A program made the position numbers and the translations under genes. A stretch of 64,000 nt of DNA from WS-2 sp036507005 (lineage in GTDB: Bacteria; Eisenbacteria; RBG-16-71-46). The stretch covers positions 1-64,000 of the forward strand of contig DASXQT010000010.1 in assembly GCA_036507005.1 (NCBI GenBank). Reading direction: 5' to 3'. The notes below the pieces were generated by a model, which saw only the letters and a list, made by a program, of their open reading frames with translations, was not told the DNA's origin and did no database searches. Below, piece after piece: positions 33,328 to 42,589 of this stretch (positions are counted from its first letter, which is position 1; each line of letters starts with the position of its first letter).

Positions 33328-34374
33328 TTACAGGCCGGCGTCTGCCACGGGCTGGACCGGATCGTGTCTTCCCCGCCCCACGTCGCGAATGGAACGGCCG
33401 GCGCAGTCGAGCCCGGTCTTGATGTTCTCCACCGACTCCATGATGTAGAAGGCTTCCGGCGCGGCGAATCCACTGCCGTTTCGGAATGCGGAGTCCACGT
33501 CGTCGATGATTGCGGAGAGCACGGGGCAGGCGGACCTGTCGTTGCCGGGATTGTCGTCCTTCACGATGTCTTCGGCCCGCTGCAGGCGGCCGAGCAGGGT
33601 GGCCTTCATGCCCGCCGGAAGAACCTGCCCCTCGATCATTCCCTCGATCATCCCCTCGAGGTGACCGATCGCGGCCGGGACGGTCGTGATGACCTCGATG
33701 ACGACGCCGGCCGGGGTCGAGGAGCCGCCGAACCCCGAGCCCAGAAACCCGGTCCCGGTGTACGTCGGATCCGCCTCCAGCTTCACCCGGAGTCCGAGCC
33801 CCGCTCCCCGCAGCCCGGAGACGAGGTCCGATACGTCGAAGGTGAACGTCCGCACGTCTTCGTTGGCGTCCGTCTCGAACGTCCCGAGCGGAGACGTGGG
33901 CCGGTCGATCTCGCTCGTGCTCACGGCGAAGTCGACGTCGGTGTAGGCGGACAGCTCATGGCGATCGGGCGGAAGGGAGTACGCGGTCCAGGCTCGCGAT
34001 TCCCGGAGAACGACCCGGGCGCCGAAGAAACCTTCCGAGAACTCGGGGATCGCGAACTCGGCGAAACCCCGCCGGAATTGGCGGTTGGCTCCCGTCGTCC
34101 TGAAGTAGTCCGAAATCATGTCGCCGCGGATGCCGCCGCCGTCGAGAACGCCCATCTCCGGCATGCGCCGGATGGAGGCCATGGCTTTCGGAAGCAGGAT
34201 CGTGACGGCGCGGCCGGGCCTGCCGATTCCATCCGTGGCGGAAGGGCCGACCGCCGCGGTCTTGCCGGCCACCGCGGAGGACGACGAAGTCGGCAGATCG
34301 CGGGAACAGCCGGCCAGGAACAGCGCGAGACTCGTGACGACGGCGGCCGCTCGGCAGACTCGCGGAAGCACCAT
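33328..34374 (-). CDS. Lipoprotein with FIMAH-like C-terminal helical domain
   Basis: A 348-residue lipoprotein: MVLPRVCRAAAVVTSLALFL then lipobox LAGC. The body contains a jelly-roll-like stretch of about 150 residues (FAEFAIPEFSEGFFGARVVLRE, TFTFDVSDLVSGLRG) that resembles the DNRLRE-type beta-sandwich found in secreted proteins. After an unusual duplicated LEGMIEGMIEGQVLP, the C terminus, LLGRLQRAEDIVKDDNPGND and PVLSAIIDDVDSAF, resembles a FIMAH-type helical domain. Function unknown; probably cell-surface. It is monocistronic and divergent from the FAD oxidoreductase. Confidence 0.65.
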   Translation of the reverse strand: MVLPRVCRAAAVVTSLALFLAGCSRDLPTSSSSAVAGKTAAVGPSATDGIGRPGRAVTILLPKAMASIRRMPEMGVLDGGGIRGDMISDYFRTTGANRQFRRGFAEFAIPEFSEGFFGARVVLRESRAWTAYSLPPDRHELSAYTDVDFAVSTSEIDRPTSPLGTFETDANEDVRTFTFDVSDLVSGLRGAGLGLRVKLEADPTYTGTGFLGSGFGGSSTPAGVVIEVITTVPAAIGHLEGMIEGMIEGQVLPAGMKATLLGRLQRAEDIVKDDNPGNDRSACPVLSAIIDDVDSAFRNGSGFAAPEAFYIMESVENIKTGLDCAGRSIRDVGRGRHDPVQPVADAGL

Positions 34375-34632
34375 GGAGGTCTCCCTTCCCCGCGGTTTGC
34401 TTGTGCGCGGCGGGAACGCTACACCCGGCCGCGCTCCCGTGACAGCGCGAAGATCAGCGCCAAATCCGGGCTAATCGCGGGCGGCGCCTCGCGCGTCGTG
34501 GGCGATGAGGCCGCCCGGGGGAACTCGCGCGCGACAAGGATTTCACAGACGCCGGACCACCCCCTGAGGTATCCTCCCGCCCCGCCGCAGATATGCACCA
34601 CCAGCAAACCTTCGTTCCGAGGGGGATCCCAC

Positions 34633-36060
34633 ATGACGGCTGTGAGCTTCAAGACCAGTTCCGGCGCCGCGACCCCACTCTCCTCTGAAGCGCTCGACCT
34701 GGTGCGCGGCCGGCTGCGCGGGGCGCTGTGCCTGCCCGGCGAGCCCGGCTACGAGCAGGCGCGCACCATCTGGAACGCCATGATCGACCGGCATCCGGCG
34801 GCGATCGTGCGCGCCGCGGGCGCCGCGGACGTGATCGCGGGGGTCGACTTCGCGCGCCAGCACGGGCTCCTGCTCGCGGTGCGCGGCGGCGGCCACAACA
34901 TCGCGGGCAACGCGGTGTGCGAGGGTGGCCTGATGATCGACCTCACGCCCATGAAGTCGGTGCGCGTGGACCCCGCGGCGCGCACCGCGCGCGTCGAGCC
35001 CGGCGTCACTCTGGGCGAGCTCGACCGCGAGACCCAGGCCTTCGGGCTCGCCACGCCGGTCGGCGTCAACTCCACCACCGGCATCGCCGGCCTCACGCTC
35101 GGCGGCGGCTTCGGCTGGACCAGCCGCAAGTACGGGCTCGCGATCGACAACCTGCTCGCGGCCGACGTGGTGACCGCAGCCGGCGAGCTGCTGCACGCGA
35201 GCGAGAAGGAGAACCCCGACCTGTTCTGGGCGATCCGCGGCGGCGGCGGCAACTTCGGGATCGTGACCTCGTTCGAGTTCCGCCTGCACCCGATGGGCCC
35301 CGAGGTGCTCTCGGGGCTCGTCGTCCACCCGATCGCGAAGGCCCAGGAGCTGCTCCGCGCCTACCGCAAGCTCGCGGCGGACGCGCCCGACGAGCTCGCG
35401 ATCTGGTTCGTGCTCCGCAAGGCGCCCCCGCTCCCGTTCCTCGCGCCCGAGTGGCACGGCAAGGAGATCGTGGCCTTCGCCGCGTGCTACAACGGCAACC
35501 TGGAGGCGGGCCAGAAGGCGCTCCAGCCGCTGCGCTCGCTGGGCAAGCCGGTCGCCGACGTGATCGCGCCGCATCCGTTCACCGCCTGGCAGACCGTGCT
35601 CGACCCGCTCCTCACGCCCGGCATGCGGAACTACTGGAAGTCGCACAGCTTCACGGCCGTGAGCGACGGTGCGATCGACGTGCTGATCGACTCCGCGATG
35701 AAGCTGCCGTCGCCCGATTGCGAGATCGCGTTCGCCCAGCTCGGGGGCGCGATCAACCGCGTGCCCGCGGGCGCGACCGCGTATCCCCACCGCGACCTCC
35801 AGTTCGCGCTCAACGTCCACACGCGCTGGGGCGACCGTTCCCAGGACAAGGAGTGCGTCGCCTGGGCGCGCCAGCTCTTCGACCGCATGGCCCCGCACGC
35901 CACCGGCGGCGTCTACGTGAACTTCATGCCCGAGGACGAGACCCAGCGGGTGCGCGCGGGAGCGTACGGGCCGAACTACGATCGGCTGGCGAAGATCAAG
36001 GCGAAGTACGACAAGAACAACCTGTTCCGTCAGAACCAGAACATCCAGCCCGCGGCCTGA
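34633..36060 (+). CDS. FAD-binding oxidoreductase of the berberine bridge enzyme group
   Basis: A 475-residue flavoprotein with a FAD_binding_4 domain and a C-terminal BBE segment. VRGGGHNIAGNAVC contains the His expected to carry 8-alpha-histidyl FAD. The position of the second (cysteinyl) link reads VGVNSTTGIAGLTLGGG, without Cys, so FAD is probably attached once. The BBE tail is YGPNYDRLAKIKAKYDKNNLFRQNQN. Related enzymes oxidise sugars, alcohols or alkaloids with O2. There is no signal peptide. An ABM-like small gene follows 58 bases downstream, perhaps in the same transcript. Confidence 0.9.
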   Translation: MTAVSFKTSSGAATPLSSEALDLVRGRLRGALCLPGEPGYEQARTIWNAMIDRHPAAIVRAAGAADVIAGVDFARQHGLLLAVRGGGHNIAGNAVCEGGLMIDLTPMKSVRVDPAARTARVEPGVTLGELDRETQAFGLATPVGVNSTTGIAGLTLGGGFGWTSRKYGLAIDNLLAADVVTAAGELLHASEKENPDLFWAIRGGGGNFGIVTSFEFRLHPMGPEVLSGLVVHPIAKAQELLRAYRKLAADAPDELAIWFVLRKAPPLPFLAPEWHGKEIVAFAACYNGNLEAGQKALQPLRSLGKPVADVIAPHPFTAWQTVLDPLLTPGMRNYWKSHSFTAVSDGAIDVLIDSAMKLPSPDCEIAFAQLGGAINRVPAGATAYPHRDLQFALNVHTRWGDRSQDKECVAWARQLFDRMAPHATGGVYVNFMPEDETQRVRAGAYGPNYDRLAKIKAKYDKNNLFRQNQNIQPAA

Positions 36061-36118
36061 GGCCGCGGCGCTGCGGCGACGTGGCCGCGACCCTCAACGC
36101 CTCGAAAGGAGATAATCC

Positions 36119-36403
36119 ATGTACGTGATTCGCGAGACGTTCACCGCCAAGCCCGGGATGGCCTCGAAGCTGGCGGCCAAGTTCAAGGAGGTCATGGCGG
36201 GGGAGAAGAACGCGAAGGTGCGGATCCTGACCGACGCGGTCGGGACGTTCAACACCGTCGTGATGGAGACCGAGGTCCGGGAGCTCGGCGAGTACGAGCA
36301 GCGCATGAAGGAGTACTCCGAGCGCAAGGACATGGGCGAGCGCATGAAGGGCTACACCGAGATGTACCAGTCGGGGAAGCGCGAGATCTACAAGGTGATC
36401 TGA
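36119..36403 (+). CDS. Small dimeric alpha/beta-barrel-like protein
   Basis: A 94-residue protein with an excellent ribosome site (AAAGGAGAT). The pattern YVIRETFTAKPGMASKLAAKFKEVM, then RILTDAVGTFNTVVMETEVREL, then a charged helix and a short end strand is that of ferredoxin-like dimeric barrels (ABM/NIPSNAP-like). No active site can be identified. It follows the FAD oxidoreductase and is the last gene before a hairpin. Confidence 0.75.
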   Translation: MYVIRETFTAKPGMASKLAAKFKEVMAGEKNAKVRILTDAVGTFNTVVMETEVRELGEYEQRMKEYSERKDMGERMKGYTEMYQSGKREIYKVI

Positions 36404-36432
36404 GCCCGCTTCCGCGGGCGACGGGCCACGGT

Positions 36433-36458
36433 GGGGTCGCGCCTCGGGGCGCGGCCCC
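36433..36458. terminator. Hairpin between convergent genes
   Basis: An 11-base stem with one G-T pair (36433-36443 with 36448-36458) around TCGG. No T run, so a GC-rich convergent terminator is likely but not certain. A smaller hairpin, gcccgc-TTCC-gcgggc, lies at 36404-36419. Confidence 0.45.
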
Positions 36459-36502
36459 GCCTTCTCGCTTCCGGGCCGGCCGCGCGGCGCCCGCCGCGGC
36501 GG

Positions 36503-37522
36503 TCAGGGCGCGCTGACCGGGAACGGATCGGCGATGACCAGCAGGCGGCCGCGCGCGGGGTCGGCCACGTAGACCTTGCCCCGCGCCGCGACGCAATGCG
36601 AGGCCGCAGCGCCCGGGTAGGTCCCGAGCAGCGTGAGGGCGCCGCGCGGCGAAACGCCCACGATCGCGAGCTTCGCGGTCCGGGCGCTCGGCACGTAGAG
36701 GTGCCTGCGCTCCGGGTCGTAGGCGATGATGTCGATGCCGCCGCCCGCGGGCAGCGCGCCCAGAGTCTTTCCGGTCCTCACGTCGAGCGCCGCCACCTTG
36801 CCCTCGGCGCATGCCACGAACAGGAACCCGCACTCCACGTCCAGGGCGATCCCGGTCGCCCCCGCACAGCCGTTGGGCCAGCTCGCGAGCACGCGGTGGG
36901 TGCGCGTGTCGAACGCCACGGTCCACGACGCGAGGTGGGTGTAGGCCCGCCGGCGCCTCGGGTCGAACACCAGCGACTCGGGCCCGCCCGCGGTCGGGAT
37001 GGTCGAGACCGCCGTGAGCTGTGGCGGCGGGCCGGCCTCCAACCGGAAGATCTCGATGCGCTGCGAGTCCGGCTCCGTCACCCACAGCTCGCGGCCGGCC
37101 TCGAGCCAGCGCACGTAGTCGGGGCTCGCGCCGAGCGCGGTCTCGCCGACGATCGAGCGCGTCGCGGGATCCACCACGAAGAGCCGGAGCGCGGTGCGGT
37201 CGGTGACGAAGAGCAGGCCCGCCCCTTCCGTCACCGACGTGATGCCGACGTCGTGGCGTCCGGAGAATCCCTCGCGGGCGCTGAAGCCGGGGATCTCCAC
37301 GACCTTGCCGGTGGCCGGATCCACCAGGTCGAGGCGCCCGGTGCGACCCGCGGGCACGAGCACGCATCCCAGCGCGGGCGAGTACCCGAGGTCGTCGAGG
37401 CCGACGCCACCTTCGCCGCCGGGCAGGGCGATGGTGGAGGGCGCGCGGCGCGCCGCGAAGGTCGGGCCGGCGGCGAGCAGCGCGAGGGCGAGCGTCGCGA
37501 GACCGCGGCGGAATCCGATCAT
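36503..37522 (-). CDS. Exported YVTN-type beta-propeller protein
   Basis: A 339-residue protein with a signal peptide (MIGFRRGLATLALALLAAGP, cut near TFA). Repeating blades include LGYSPALGCVLVPAGRTGRLDLVDPATGKV, LFVTDRTALRLFVVDPATRSIVG, VAFDTRTHRVLASWP and KVAALDVRTGKTLGALP, the 40-residue repeat of YncE/YVTN propellers. Such proteins are periplasmic or surface binding modules. No catalytic site was seen. It is convergent with the 36119 gene. Confidence 0.85.
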   Translation of the reverse strand: MIGFRRGLATLALALLAAGPTFAARRAPSTIALPGGEGGVGLDDLGYSPALGCVLVPAGRTGRLDLVDPATGKVVEIPGFSAREGFSGRHDVGITSVTEGAGLLFVTDRTALRLFVVDPATRSIVGETALGASPDYVRWLEAGRELWVTEPDSQRIEIFRLEAGPPPQLTAVSTIPTAGGPESLVFDPRRRRAYTHLASWTVAFDTRTHRVLASWPNGCAGATGIALDVECGFLFVACAEGKVAALDVRTGKTLGALPAGGGIDIIAYDPERRHLYVPSARTAKLAIVGVSPRGALTLLGTYPGAAASHCVAARGKVYVADPARGRLLVIADPFPVSAP

Positions 37523-37556
37523 GGAGCGAACGCTACACCTGGAGAGGACACCGGTT

Positions 37557-38945
37557 CTACTCCCCGAATGGCCCCACCAGATCGATCGCGCGCGACCAGG
37601 AGAGCGTGAAGCGGGCGGGCTCGCGCCCAGGGCCGAGCGGCCACGCGTAGCTCGCGCGCACGAACCCGGTGGGATCGGGCAGGCCCGGACGCCAGAGCAG
37701 CGACGCCCCGGCCTCGAGCGCCCAGTGCTCGGCGTCCGGCCAGTCCACGCCGCCCCGCCGCGGGCCGCCGTAGGGATCGGCGCCCCACGCCGAGCCCGCG
37801 GCCGCGAATGCCGCGGCCTGGAGCGGGAGCCAGGCGGGATGCGGTAGGCGCGCGAGCGCGAGCAGGTCGTGGGCCTCGATCGCGTCGAGGCGCGCGAGCG
37901 CCAGCCCCTCGCCGCCCCGCGATCCGCCGGGGATCGAGCGCAGGGTGTGCGCGCCGCCGAGGAAGAACGCCGCCTGCGGCACGGGCTCGCCCGAGAGCCT
38001 CCCGTACGAAAGCTGGGGCACGATCGCGAGCCAGCGTCCGGCCGCGAGGTCGGCGGCGAGCGAGACCCGCGTGCGCCGGTACTCGAAGTCGCTCCCCGCG
38101 GCGCGGCTCGAGCTGGCGTGCTCGATCTCGCTCCGCACCGGGAGCCGCGGCCAGCGCGCCGCGGCCTCGATCGCGAACTCGTGGTTGCGGCCGCGCGCGG
38201 CGGCGAGGTTGTCGCGCACCGCGGGTGTGGCGCCCGCGAGGTTCCAGGTGACGCGGGTCGCGAGCGGCGACTCGAGCAGGTCGCGGAAGCCCGCGGCCGC
38301 CCGCCAGGACCGGGCCTCGCGCGCGAGCCGGACCTCGAAGCCGTCGCGGCGCAGGTAGCGCTGGTAGTCCTTGCCGGTGACGAAGGCGTCCAGCATCGCG
38401 AACTGCAGGTCGCCGAAGTCGCGGTCCATGCCGTCCGTGCGCCGTCCGGCCGCGAGCCGCAGCGACCAGGTCGCGTCTCCGCGGCTCAGCGATCGCAGGA
38501 AGGCCGCCCCGCCGAGGAGGTCGTTCGGGCCGCTCGCCCAGCCGATCCGGCCCTCGAGCCGGCCCAAGCCCGAGGCTGCGCCGATCGCGGCGGCGGCGCC
38601 GTAGCTCGGCCCGTCCACGCGGTTGAATCCGAGCTCGGGGCCGAGCGCGGGCCGGCGACGAGCGCGGGGGCGTGCCGCCCCGCGGGCGAGACCGGAGGCC
38701 AGCGCGCTGTCCAGGCCCGCGGTGTCGGTGGGCGCGGCCGAGAGGCCGAAGTAGGCGTCGGTCGAATCGGAGAGGGTCCCGAGGAAGCGGTCGAGCGCGG
38801 TGTCGGGCGGCGCGGGCTGGGCGATGGGCGCGAGCGCCGCGGGCGCCGCGCCCTCCGCGCGGGCGCCGCACGCGAGCAGCGCGAGCACCGCCGCGGCCGG
38901 CGCGAGTGCGACCGCCGCCGCCCGCGCAATCGGCCGGCGGATCAT
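37557..38945 (-). CDS. Outer-membrane beta-barrel protein (surface-antigen-like)
   Basis: A 462-residue exported protein. A signal peptide (VALAPAAAVLALLACGARAEG) precedes a linker, then about 330 residues of alternating strands (LEGRIGWASGPNDLLGGAAF, WSLRLAAGRRTDGM, VSLAADLAAGRWLAIVPQL) ending RFTLSWSRAIDLVGPFGE. QAAFFLGGAHTLRSIPGG is reminiscent of the GG-x-LRG motif of Omp85/ShlB barrels, so it may be a degenerate member. Its ATG overlaps the stop of the upstream gene (ATGA, 38942-38945), so the two are coupled. Confidence 0.72.
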   Translation of the reverse strand: MIRRPIARAAAVALAPAAAVLALLACGARAEGAAPAALAPIAQPAPPDTALDRFLGTLSDSTDAYFGLSAAPTDTAGLDSALASGLARGAARPRARRRPALGPELGFNRVDGPSYGAAAAIGAASGLGRLEGRIGWASGPNDLLGGAAFLRSLSRGDATWSLRLAAGRRTDGMDRDFGDLQFAMLDAFVTGKDYQRYLRRDGFEVRLAREARSWRAAAGFRDLLESPLATRVTWNLAGATPAVRDNLAAARGRNHEFAIEAAARWPRLPVRSEIEHASSSRAAGSDFEYRRTRVSLAADLAAGRWLAIVPQLSYGRLSGEPVPQAAFFLGGAHTLRSIPGGSRGGEGLALARLDAIEAHDLLALARLPHPAWLPLQAAAFAAAGSAWGADPYGGPRRGGVDWPDAEHWALEAGASLLWRPGLPDPTGFVRASYAWPLGPGREPARFTLSWSRAIDLVGPFGE

Positions 38946-39778
38946 CGCCCGCCCCCGTGCGCCACGAAGATCGAGTCGTCGAGCCCGGCGTTCACGCGGT
39001 ACTCGTCGAGCCGGAGCGCGAGGTCGAAGGAGCTGCCGAGGACGGGAATCGGCAGGCTGGTCGCGGCGCGCAGCACCACGCGCTTCAGCACCCAGTACCC
39101 GTCCACGCGCTGGCGCTCGATCACCATGCGGTCCACGCTCTTCAGGAACAGCGGCACCGGCGAGCGGTCGAAGCTCACCTCCTGGCGCACGATCACGAAG
39201 TCGTTGGTGTCCACCCACACCAGCCCGCTCGGCAGCGTGGGATCGAGCGAGGAGCGCGGCTGGAACGCGATGCGGTAGACCAGCCGGTTCCCGAGCAGGT
39301 CGCGCCCCACGATGCGGTAGCGGAAGTCGCGGCGCGCCTCGGGCCGGAACGCAAAGTTCACGATCTCCTCGTCCATGCGCGGGCGGACGTCGATGCTCAT
39401 GTCCGCGCGCTGCTTGGGGCGCGGGCTCCAGTCGCGCAGCGTCACGCTCCGCACCTTGTCCGGGCGCTTCTTGTAGACGCGCTCCACGTGCTCGCGCAGC
39501 AGCTCGGGCGGGCGCGCGCCGGCCGGGTCGCGCGTCAGGCGCAGGGTGAGGGTGAACGCCTGGTCGCGCATCATCGAGTCGCGCCGCGCCTCACCGCGGG
39601 CCACGCGGTCCAGGATCTCCTCGAGCGTCACGCGCGGCGCGCGCACCAGGATCTCCGGCACCTCGGTGTGCATCGTGTCCTCGACCGCGACCGTGGGCAG
39701 CGTCGGGCCGGCGCCGGGTGCGGGGGCCCCGGCGGCGAGCGCGGCCGCGAGCAGCATGGGGATGGGGATGAGGAGCAT
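38942..39778 (-). CDS. Outer-membrane lipoprotein-sorting-like periplasmic protein
   Basis: A 278-residue exported protein starting MLLIPIPMLLAAALAAGAPA. The mature part has VERVYKKRPDKVRSVTLRDWS, FAFRPEARRDFRYRIVGRDL, YRIAFQPRSSLDPTLPSGLVWVDTNDFVIVRQEV and VDGYWVLKRVVLRAA. The sequence of a strand with DTNDFVIVR and then YWVLKR resembles LolA/LolB-like or MucB-like half-barrels that handle lipids. It is translationally coupled to the beta-barrel gene, so the pair may form an envelope transport or assembly unit. Confidence 0.65.
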   Translation of the reverse strand: MLLIPIPMLLAAALAAGAPAPGAGPTLPTVAVEDTMHTEVPEILVRAPRVTLEEILDRVARGEARRDSMMRDQAFTLTLRLTRDPAGARPPELLREHVERVYKKRPDKVRSVTLRDWSPRPKQRADMSIDVRPRMDEEIVNFAFRPEARRDFRYRIVGRDLLGNRLVYRIAFQPRSSLDPTLPSGLVWVDTNDFVIVRQEVSFDRSPVPLFLKSVDRMVIERQRVDGYWVLKRVVLRAATSLPIPVLGSSFDLALRLDEYRVNAGLDDSIFVAHGGGR

Positions 39779-39996
39779 GAGAGCCTCGAGAAGGGGCGGG
39801 ACACTAGCACGCGGTGCGGCGGCCCCGCCACGCGCCGCGACATCTCCGCGACGGCCGCGCACCAGATCATGGGACCGGGGCGCCCGTGTGGGCTATTCTT
39901 TCCCGCGCCCGAGCAAGATCCCTTCCGGCACGCTGCGTGCGAAGGAACGCACGTGCTCGCACTTCGAACCCACGCAGCTCGAGCACGGAGGTCACC

Positions 39997-40830
39997 ATGA
40001 AGCCCAGCCGGATCGCCCTTGCCGCGTTCGCGGTTCTCCACGTCGCCGCGCGCGGTGTGCTGGCCCAGGACTCGCCCGCATCCCAACCCCTCGATCCCTT
40101 CGCCGCCGTGCGCCTCGAAGGCCCGGCCGTCGCGGCGCCCGCCGAATTCTCCGCCGCCCCCGCGGCGCCGGCCGCCTACCGTGGCGGGCCGCGCCTCGAC
40201 GCGGTGCGCTATCGCCCGCGCTATCGCGATGGCTACCGCGAGCGCTCGGGCGGGTACGTGCACTCGTCGCCCGCGCAGATCCACGCCGGATTCTTCGACC
40301 CCGAAGGGAACGGCGCCACCAGCTTCGCGATCGGATTCCGTGGCGGGCCCGCGGTCGACGAGCACATCCAGCTCGGCTTCGGGGCCGACTGGTATCACAA
40401 GTCGGAGAGCCGGCGGGAAGTGCAGGGCACGACGTTCCAGGGCGGGCAGCCCGTCACCGTCACCCGTGTGCTCGCGCGCGCCTCCTCGAACCTCTTCCCG
40501 TTCCAGGCCTACCTGCAGGTGAGCGGCGGCGACAACCTGTCCGTCATCCCCTACTTCGGGGTCGCGGGCGAGTACCAGGTGCTGCTGCTCTCGGCCACCG
40601 ACTACCAGACCGGAGCGGACTTCGACGCCACGTTCGGCGGCTGGGGGTGGCAGGTGTGGGGCGGAGCGGCGCTGCCGCTCTCGGGGCGGTCGCGCATGTT
40701 CGGCGAGGTGTTCGTGAACAACGGCGACGTCGAGCGCGACGTCGACGACCCCGCGAGCGGCGTCACGTTCCGCGAGAGCGTGAACGCCGACGGCGTCGGA
40801 ATGCGCTTCGGCCTGAGCTGGGGGTTCTAG
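39997..40830 (+). CDS. Small outer-membrane beta-barrel protein
   Basis: A 277-residue exported protein with a signal peptide (MKPSRIALAAFAVLHVAARG, cut near VLAQ). After a Pro/Ala linker and an Arg/Tyr-rich patch (YRPRYRDGYRERSGGYV) come alternating strands typical of eight-stranded barrels: FAIGFRGGPAVDEHIQLGFGADW, LSVIPYFGVAGEYQVLLL, GWGWQVWGGAALPL, and a last strand VGMRFGLSWGF ending in Phe as in many outer-membrane proteins. No enzyme motif. The RBS is CACGGAGGTCACC. Confidence 0.75.
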   Translation: MKPSRIALAAFAVLHVAARGVLAQDSPASQPLDPFAAVRLEGPAVAAPAEFSAAPAAPAAYRGGPRLDAVRYRPRYRDGYRERSGGYVHSSPAQIHAGFFDPEGNGATSFAIGFRGGPAVDEHIQLGFGADWYHKSESRREVQGTTFQGGQPVTVTRVLARASSNLFPFQAYLQVSGGDNLSVIPYFGVAGEYQVLLLSATDYQTGADFDATFGGWGWQVWGGAALPLSGRSRMFGEVFVNNGDVERDVDDPASGVTFRESVNADGVGMRFGLSWGF

Positions 40831-41125
40831 CCCCAAGCCGCGCCGGCACGTCCCGCGCCGGCACGTCCTGCCCGCCGACTCAGTCCTGCGCCGCCGCCGA
40901 CATTGCCAAATCTTGCCGGCGCCGGTTTTGCCCTATCCCGAACTCGTCACGCTCAAGGCTCGCGAACGCCCGCTTCCGGTCAATTCCATTGACAGACATG
41001 GGGCGGCTGCTAGCGTTTTGCGTTCGGCAGTGCGGCGCTCGGGGCGTTGCAGGCATCCAAGTTAGTTCGAGGGGGGGCATCGGTCCGGCCCAATGCAGCG
41101 CGCGAGTCCGGAAGGAGGGACAGCC
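40831..41125. other. Leader and intergenic region of the 41126 gene
   Basis: 295 bases. A 15-base direct repeat with one mismatch (gcgccggcacgtccc, then gcgccggcacgtcct) lies at about 40842-40870, and a promoter at 40989. No gene seen. Confidence 0.45.
40989..41016 (+). promoter_or_regulatory. Promoter of the 41126 gene
   Basis: TTGACA (40989-40994), 16 bases, TAGCGT (41011-41016), followed by TTTGCG. The block GCTAGCGTTTTGCG closely matches GCTAGCATTTTGTG in the promoter at 61318. The leader is about 105 bases. Confidence 0.6.
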
Positions 41126-41593
41126 ATGAGGAAAGACATCATCGCGGGTTTCTCGATCATGCTCCTCGCGGGAGTTCTCGGAGCGAGCGTGGCCATGGCA
41201 ACAACCGCAGTTCACCGGGCGTCCGGCGGCGGCACGGTGGACTGGCCGCTGGCCCGCGTGACTTACGGGTTCACGGCGGAGATCGACGCCGATGGAGTCG
41301 TCACCGGCGAGGCGGAGTTCCAGCATCGCGACCTGGGCGTCCACAACCACGTCGAGATCACGTGCCTGACCGTGATCGGCAACGACGCCTGGATCGGCGG
41401 AGTGATCCGGGAGTCGAACATCCCCGAGCTGGTGGGAGTGCAGATCGTGTGGCGGGTCCAGGACAATGGCGAGGGAACTGGGAACGTCGACAAGACCAGC
41501 ATCGTGGTGCCCAACACCACGCTGGGCGACTGCAACCTGATGCCGGCTCTCGGCCTGATTCCCTGGACCAGCGGCAACGTGCTGGTGAAGTAG
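41126..41593 (+). CDS. Exported protein of unknown function
   Basis: A 155-residue protein with a strong RBS (GGAAGGAGGGA) and signal peptide (IIAGFSIMLLAGVLGASVAMA). The mature region is a small beta-sandwich-like domain: ASGGGTVDW, ARVTYGFTAEIDADGVVTGEAEFQHRD, NHVEITCLTVIGNDAWIGGVI. This pattern (GGG-x-V, then VTGE-x-x-F, then I-x-C-L-x-V-x-G-N-x-A) is common in secreted bacterial proteins of unknown role. It ends GLIPWTSGNVLVK without a sorting motif. Confidence 0.75.
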   Translation: MRKDIIAGFSIMLLAGVLGASVAMATTAVHRASGGGTVDWPLARVTYGFTAEIDADGVVTGEAEFQHRDLGVHNHVEITCLTVIGNDAWIGGVIRESNIPELVGVQIVWRVQDNGEGTGNVDKTSIVVPNTTLGDCNLMPALGLIPWTSGNVLVK

Positions 41594-41696
41594 CGGGCGC
41601 GCGCTCGCGGCACCCGCAGTCGCCGAGCTGGCGCCGCCCGCGCACGCGTGGGCCGCGTGTTGCCGGGGGCCGGGGGCTCCGCTACGCTCGCGCGCC

Positions 41697-42569
41697 ATGG
41701 CTCGCAAGTCTCCGCGCGCGCGACGCAAGTCCGAGTCCCCGCGCATGCCGGGCACCGGCCGGCCGCGCGCCACGCCCGGACGGAGCCGCTCGAGCGCCAA
41801 GCGCACCGCCCGCCGCAAGCGCGTGGCGCATGCGATCCAGGGCGCGCGGCCCGCCGCCCGCCGGACGCAGCGCCGGGCGCGGCTGGTCGAGGTGCGGGGC
41901 CGAAGGCGGGCACGCCCGCGGTTCATGCCGCCCGATCCCGCGCGCGTCGCCGCGCTGCTCGACATCCTCGAGCGCACCTATCCGGAAGCCACCACCGCGC
42001 TCTCGTTCGGCAATCCCCTCCAGCTCCTGGTCGCCACGATCCTCTCCGCGCAGTGCACGGACGAGCGCGTGAACTCGGTCACGCCCGGGCTGTTCGCGCG
42101 CTATCCGGATGCGGCCGCGTTCGCCGCGGCCCCCCAGGCCGAGCTGGAGCAGGCGATCCGCTCCACCGGGTTCTTCCGCAACAAGGCCCGCTCGATCCGC
42201 GAAGCCAGCGCGGACATCGTCGGCAAGCACGGAGGCCGCGTGCCGAGCTCGCTCGAGGCGCTGACAGAATTGCGCGGCGTGGGGCGCAAGACCGCCAACG
42301 TCGTGCTCGGGAACGCATTCGGCATCCCCGGCATCGTCGTGGACACGCACGTGCAGCGCCTGTCCCGGAGGCTGGGGCTCACGAACGAGACCGATCCGGT
42401 CAAGATCGAGTTCGCGCTCATGCCGATCGTGCCGCGCGAGCGCTGGACCCGGTTCTCGCACTGGCTCATCCTGCACGGACGGAGGGTGTGCGTGGCGCGC
42501 AAGCCGCGCTGCTCGATCTGCCCCCTCGCACCCCACTGCCCGCGCGTGGGGGTGACCACCTCGCAGTAG
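41697..42569 (+). CDS. nth: Endonuclease III (DNA glycosylase / AP lyase)
   Basis: A 290-residue Nth that removes oxidised pyrimidines and nicks abasic DNA. The helix-hairpin-helix ELRGVGRKTANVVLGNAFG contains the catalytic Lys, IVVDTHVQRL the catalytic Asp, and CVARKPRCSICPLAPHC holds four Cys in a C-x6-C-x2-C-x5-C spacing for the 4Fe-4S cluster. LSAQCTDERVN is also conserved. It is about 75 residues longer than E. coli Nth because of an Arg/Lys-rich N-terminal extension (KSPRARRKSESPRMPG); Met at about residue 77 (MPPDPARVAALL) would give a standard-length protein. Confidence 0.93.
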   Translation: MARKSPRARRKSESPRMPGTGRPRATPGRSRSSAKRTARRKRVAHAIQGARPAARRTQRRARLVEVRGRRRARPRFMPPDPARVAALLDILERTYPEATTALSFGNPLQLLVATILSAQCTDERVNSVTPGLFARYPDAAAFAAAPQAELEQAIRSTGFFRNKARSIREASADIVGKHGGRVPSSLEALTELRGVGRKTANVVLGNAFGIPGIVVDTHVQRLSRRLGLTNETDPVKIEFALMPIVPRERWTRFSHWLILHGRRVCVARKPRCSICPLAPHCPRVGVTTSQ

Positions 42570-42589
42570 CGCGCGCCCGGCCCCGCACG